Part shown: piece after piece, positions 5,316-5,442 of the stretch
How positions within the stretch are numbered: the first letter of the stretch is position 1
Layout of the letters: each line of letters starts with the position of its first letter
Source: Deltaproteobacteria bacterium
GTDB lineage: Bacteria > Desulfobacterota > Desulfarculia > Adiutricales > Adiutricaceae
DNA length: 5,442 nt
Assembly: GCA_031267005.1 (NCBI GenBank)
Contig: JAIRZX010000581.1
Location: 1 to 5,442, forward strand
Reading direction: 5' to 3'
The notes under the pieces: model-generated
What the model saw: the letters and a program-made list of their open reading frames with translations, nothing else
Told to the model about the DNA's origin: nothing
The model's database searches: none
Position numbers and translations under genes: made by a program

Positions 5316-5442
5316 ATGACCCTCAACCATCAGCCCTTGATTCCTCTGCGAAAAGCCAGCACCCCCTACGAAGTCGAATGCTCAATGAGGGAAGGAGTGT
5401 CCATAGCTCCCCCCGTCGATTCGAGCGTATCCGTTCACGGGC
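5316..5442 (+). other. Unresolved open frame reaching the right edge
   Basis: From ATG 5316 a + frame stays open for 42 codons to the window end (beginning MTLNHQPLIPLRK). A GGGGAG at 5294-5299 is too far from this ATG to be a convincing ribosome binding site, and the ATG at 5311 hits a stop after one codon. On the minus strand one frame runs in from the edge to TGA at 5323-5325 (39 codons) and another to TGA at 5382-5384 (19 codons, ending GGSYGHSFPH). I cannot choose between them and recognise none. The strong bidirectional terminator beside them would suit either arrangement. Confidence 0.15.

Overview
The window holds one certain gene: a 1078-codon type Va autotransporter on the + strand (1574-4810). 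It is flanked by about 1.6 kb of gene-poor, repeat-laden DNA on the left and about 0.6 kb of hairpin-rich DNA on the right. A Sec signal peptide, a long extracellular passenger and a C-terminal outer-membrane beta-barrel ending in Phe mean the host has an outer membrane. The coding DNA is very GC-rich and often uses AGG for arginine. The barrel resembles, from memory, autotransporters of gut or anaerobic diderms such as Desulfovibrio relatives or Synergistota. That placement is a weak inference, and no taxonomic marker gene is present.

Left part (1-1573): bases 1 to about 700 are clearly poorer in GC than the gene, and I find no convincing coding region there. From 701 to about 1360 four unrelated short tandem repeat families follow one another: a 12-bp unit x3, a ~20-bp unit x4, a 10-bp unit x2, and a 14-bp unit in about 8 tandem copies with degenerate outliers. 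A good Shine-Dalgarno sequence stands just before the start codon at 1574. No strong promoter is visible; two weak sigma70-like candidates are listed.

Centre (1574-4810): the protein runs signal peptide (1-43), glycine-dominated passenger (56 to about 487, with three degenerate beta-rung repeats at 332 to about 495), an aromatic-rich segment I do not recognise (about 495-767), a helical linker (about 772-806) and a beta-barrel (about 808-1078).

Right part (4811-5442): two hairpins followed by T tracts look like intrinsic terminators (5045-5083, and a very strong, possibly bidirectional one at 5247-5291). A third hairpin and several poly-C tracts lie between them. After the second terminator several short frames are open to the window edge, but none is recognisable. 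The autotransporter appears to be a stand-alone transcription unit. No RNA gene, CRISPR array or insertion sequence was seen.
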